Below, one piece after another: positions 62,052 to 64,000 of a stretch of 64,000 bases of DNA; position 1 is the first letter of the stretch, and the number at the start of each line of letters is the position of its first letter. The notes under the pieces are model-generated. The model saw only the letters and a program-made list of their open reading frames with translations. It was not told the DNA's origin and ran no database searches. A program made the position numbers and the translations under genes. This DNA comes from Variovorax sp. PAMC28562 (GTDB lineage: Bacteria; Pseudomonadota; Gammaproteobacteria; Burkholderiales; Burkholderiaceae_C): NCBI RefSeq assembly GCF_014303735.1, contig NZ_CP060296.1, forward strand, positions 1,933,501 through 1,997,500, in the 5' to 3' direction.

Positions 62052-64000
62052 GTATTGGGAGGCAATCCGACGCATTTCACGATGCAATGTCGTGCCGCAG
62101 TTCTTGCTAGCAGTACTGTTGCCTCTCGTGATCGTTTGGAATGTCGATCCGGTTGCACCGCTTGCGGCGGATGAGATGGTGTACGACTGGGGGATGGCCG
62201 CCTTTGCGCCCCCGGCCGAATCCGCCGTCGAGATCATTTCCATCGATGAGGAAAGCCTCAAAAAACTGGGGCCATGGCCTTGGCCGGAATCGGTCCACAC
62301 AAGATTTCTGCAGCAACTTGCCAAGCAGGCACCCAAGGCGGTTGTGCTCAACTTCAGGCTCGGCGTTCCGGTGCAAGCTGGCGACGACGACGTCGCTCTC
62401 GGAAATGCGCTGAGGCTTGCACCCGTCTTTTTGCAGGTTCGCGACGGGCAATCGGCGGCCCTTTTGGACCAGAACGCCAGCCTGCGCTTTCGAACGCGAA
62501 GATTTGCGCCAATGGCTCAGGGCATCGGACACGCTAACCTTGCGTCGAAGGGGACGAGCGAGTCGGTGCGCTTCATTCGTCTTTTTTCAGGCAAGCCAGA
62601 CTCGTTGCTGCCCTATCTGGGTGCGCTGGTCGGTCCGTCACCAGAAGTGCGCCAAGCGGTTGCGAACACCAAGCAGTTGCGCATTGGGGCTCACTTCAGG
62701 GGCGGAACAGCGCATTCATCTACACCCTACTTTCAAGTGCTCGAAGGCAACTTTCGCCCCGACCAGTTCAACGGACGCACCGTGCTCGTGGGTCCGTCGC
62801 TTGGCTCGGGGATTGGTTTGCCGATGTACGTTGCGGGTGAGATGGGGGCCGTCTTGGTGTCGTCTACCGAGGTGCACGCCAGCTTCATAGACTCGCTTCA
62901 GCAAGGTACACAGGTGGCCGTGGCCACGCCGTTCGCGCTGTACGCGTGTCTCGCTCTGTCCATCTGGATTTCTTTTTTCTGGTTTGAAGCAATGTCGAAG
63001 GCAGCGCCATTGGTGGGTATCGTGGGCCTCGTTGTCGCGGTTTCAATCAGCATGGGAGCGCTGCGCTTCGTGCGCGTCTGGATACCGCCCTCGCTCTTCG
63101 GAATCGGGATCGGGGCTGCCTATGTGCTTTGGACCTGGCAACACATGAACAAGGTGCTCGGCTTTCTCAAGGCGCACATCGTCTCGTTGAGCCAGGTCCC
63201 AGCGGGAACCTTCGACTCCGGCGCGCCGCCCAAGTTAGACGGCAGCGACACGATCGATCGCTATATCGGCGCGCTCGATCACGCGATCTTCCGGCTCGTG
63301 CGTCTGCAAACGTTCACGCAACAGGGCCTGGAGCGACTCCCCATCGCCATTCTCATCTGCAGATTAGACGGGACTATTTCCCAGCTGAATGCGGCGGCCA
63401 TGGCGCTGCTTCCAGAGTCTCTGGTCGGCTCACTGGTCAACGAAAGCCTACCGTTGCTCGTCAAGCGCATGACCGTTACTGCAAACGTCCGGCATCCCGG
63501 CATGGATGGGCATTGGTCGCAGGCGCTCGGTGGTGAATACGGCACGCCGCAAGGCAAGATCTTTCAAATCGATGCGGCACGCCTGCGCGACCCGCTGAAT
63601 CAGGCGCCGGGCGCCTGGATCGTTGTGCTTCACGAACTCACGCAGCAGCGGCAGGCTGAACGGGAGCGCGCTGAGTGGCTGAACTTTCTTTGGCATGACC
63701 TGCGCAGTCCGCAGATCAATCTCCTGAGCCTGCTGGAACTGTTCGAGATGAAGCCGTCGCGCGTGGGTGTGGCAGAACTGGTGTCGGGCGTCCGGCACGA
63801 GGCTGAGCGAACCATGACGCTGGCTCAAAATTTCATCAGCAGCAGCACGTCTGAAGCACGCGACTACCGATTTTCCGTGGCGAGCCTTTCTTCTTTGTTG
63901 GTCCAAGGCATCGAGGCACTCGCATCGTCGGCGAAAGCTCGCAATGTCCGCGTGCTGCTGAGTTCGGCGAACGGCCACCCCGACCTCGTTCGCGCGGACG
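62035..64000 (+). CDS. CHASE2-domain sensor histidine kinase, 5' part
   Basis: About 655 codons are visible; the frame is still open at the window end. After a transmembrane helix (VVPQFLLAVLLPLVIVW) comes a CHASE2 sensor domain outside the membrane (YDWGMAAFAPPAESAVEIISIDEESLKKLGPWPW, FRPDQFNGRTVLVGPSLGSGIG). Three further helices (FALYACLALSIWISFFWF; LVGIVGLVVAVSISMG; SLFGIGIGAAYVLWTW) lead to a PAS-like domain (LPIAILICRLDGTISQLNAAAM) and the H-box WLNFLWHDLRSPQINLLSL. The ATPase lies beyond the window. ATG 62035 or 62038 starts it, overlapping the pseudogene end by 17 nt. It probably signals to the nearby regulator. Confidence 0.85.
   Translation, partial: MMSLHRYWEAIRRISRCNVVPQFLLAVLLPLVIVWNVDPVAPLAADEMVYDWGMAAFAPPAESAVEIISIDEESLKKLGPWPWPESVHTRFLQQLAKQAPKAVVLNFRLGVPVQAGDDDVALGNALRLAPVFLQVRDGQSAALLDQNASLRFRTRRFAPMAQGIGHANLASKGTSESVRFIRLFSGKPDSLLPYLGALVGPSPEVRQAVANTKQLRIGAHFRGGTAHSSTPYFQVLEGNFRPDQFNGRTVLVGPSLGSGIGLPMYVAGEMGAVLVSSTEVHASFIDSLQQGTQVAVATPFALYACLALSIWISFFWFEAMSKAAPLVGIVGLVVAVSISMGALRFVRVWIPPSLFGIGIGAAYVLWTWQHMNKVLGFLKAHIVSLSQVPAGTFDSGAPPKLDGSDTIDRYIGALDHAIFRLVRLQTFTQQGLERLPIAILICRLDGTISQLNAAAMALLPESLVGSLVNESLPLLVKRMTVTANVRHPGMDGHWSQALGGEYGTPQGKIFQIDAARLRDPLNQAPGAWIVVLHELTQQRQAERERAEWLNFLWHDLRSPQINLLSLLELFEMKPSRVGVAELVSGVRHEAERTMTLAQNFISSSTSEARDYRFSVASLSSLLVQGIEALASSAKARNVRVLLSSANGHPDLVRAD

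Noticed and set aside
1..64000. tRNA or rRNA genes, insertion sequences, phage or attachment sites
   Set aside because: I saw no cloverleaf-like sequence, transposase, integrase or terminal repeats; coding genes fill nearly all the space. A tRNAscan run could still find a missed tRNA.

Overview
The window is GC-rich, densely coding DNA with short intergenic gaps and many 1-8 nt gene overlaps. Gene content and order point to a Comamonadaceae betaproteobacterium, most like Variovorax. The pointers are the block ffh / ypjD / PP0621-family / pilS / pilR / ampD, an Ala/Lys-rich histone-H1-like protein beside nrdAB, and the lineage-typical small families DUF2917, DUF6279 and DUF2905. The genus call rests on recall of gene families, not on a search.

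Layout. 1-558: 3' end of a PfkB-family sugar kinase. 649-6609: H1-like protein, class Ia ribonucleotide reductase (nrdB, nrdA) with two NrdR boxes upstream, ampD. 6659-11040: pilR, pilS, a small Cys-rich membrane-anchored protein and ypjD, divergent from ffh (11105-12499). 12603-14648: a glucan glucosyltransferase (opgH) without opgG. 15053-20775: a GlrR / QseG / GlrK-like two-component module behind miaB, then a secreted hypothetical protein. 20988-25396: an RND efflux pair (adaptor and pump). 25413-39621: a biosynthetic gene cluster on the minus strand. 39972-54006: housekeeping genes (phosphatase, ttcA, folB, folM-like, MidA-like methyltransferase, inositol-phosphatase-like, ROK kinase, otsBA, cca, GST, lytic transglycosylase, 5-formyl-THF cyclo-ligase). 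54035-60366: LysR/DUF2917 pair, DUF6279 lipoprotein, glmU, an Lrp/AsnC regulator and glmS. 60424-64000: a response regulator, the decayed remains of a second one, and a CHASE2 sensor kinase cut by the window end.

The main accessory feature is the 14.2 kb operon at 25413-39621. It encodes A-PCP-KS-AT-ACP-aminotransferase (2232 aa), C-A-PCP-C-PCP (1676 aa), an Sfp-type phosphopantetheinyl transferase and two alpha/beta-hydrolase-fold proteins. Four of the five genes are joined by 4-8 nt overlaps; the remaining junction is a 5 nt gap. Read by domain logic, an amino acid (specificity code close to threonine) is extended with malonate. The beta-keto group is then transaminated to give a beta,gamma-diamino acid, which is coupled to glycine and passed to a terminal C-PCP that has neither an A nor a thioesterase domain. 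Release may involve the two hydrolases: one has Cys in the nucleophile elbow, and the other has Arg there and is probably non-catalytic. No TonB receptor, dedicated exporter or regulator lies inside the operon. I do not recognise the product.

Other points of note: three perfect inverted repeats tile the 78 bp between lrp and glmS; both sigma-54 activators deviate from the GAFTGA motif; and a response-regulator pseudogene sits beside its intact paralogue.
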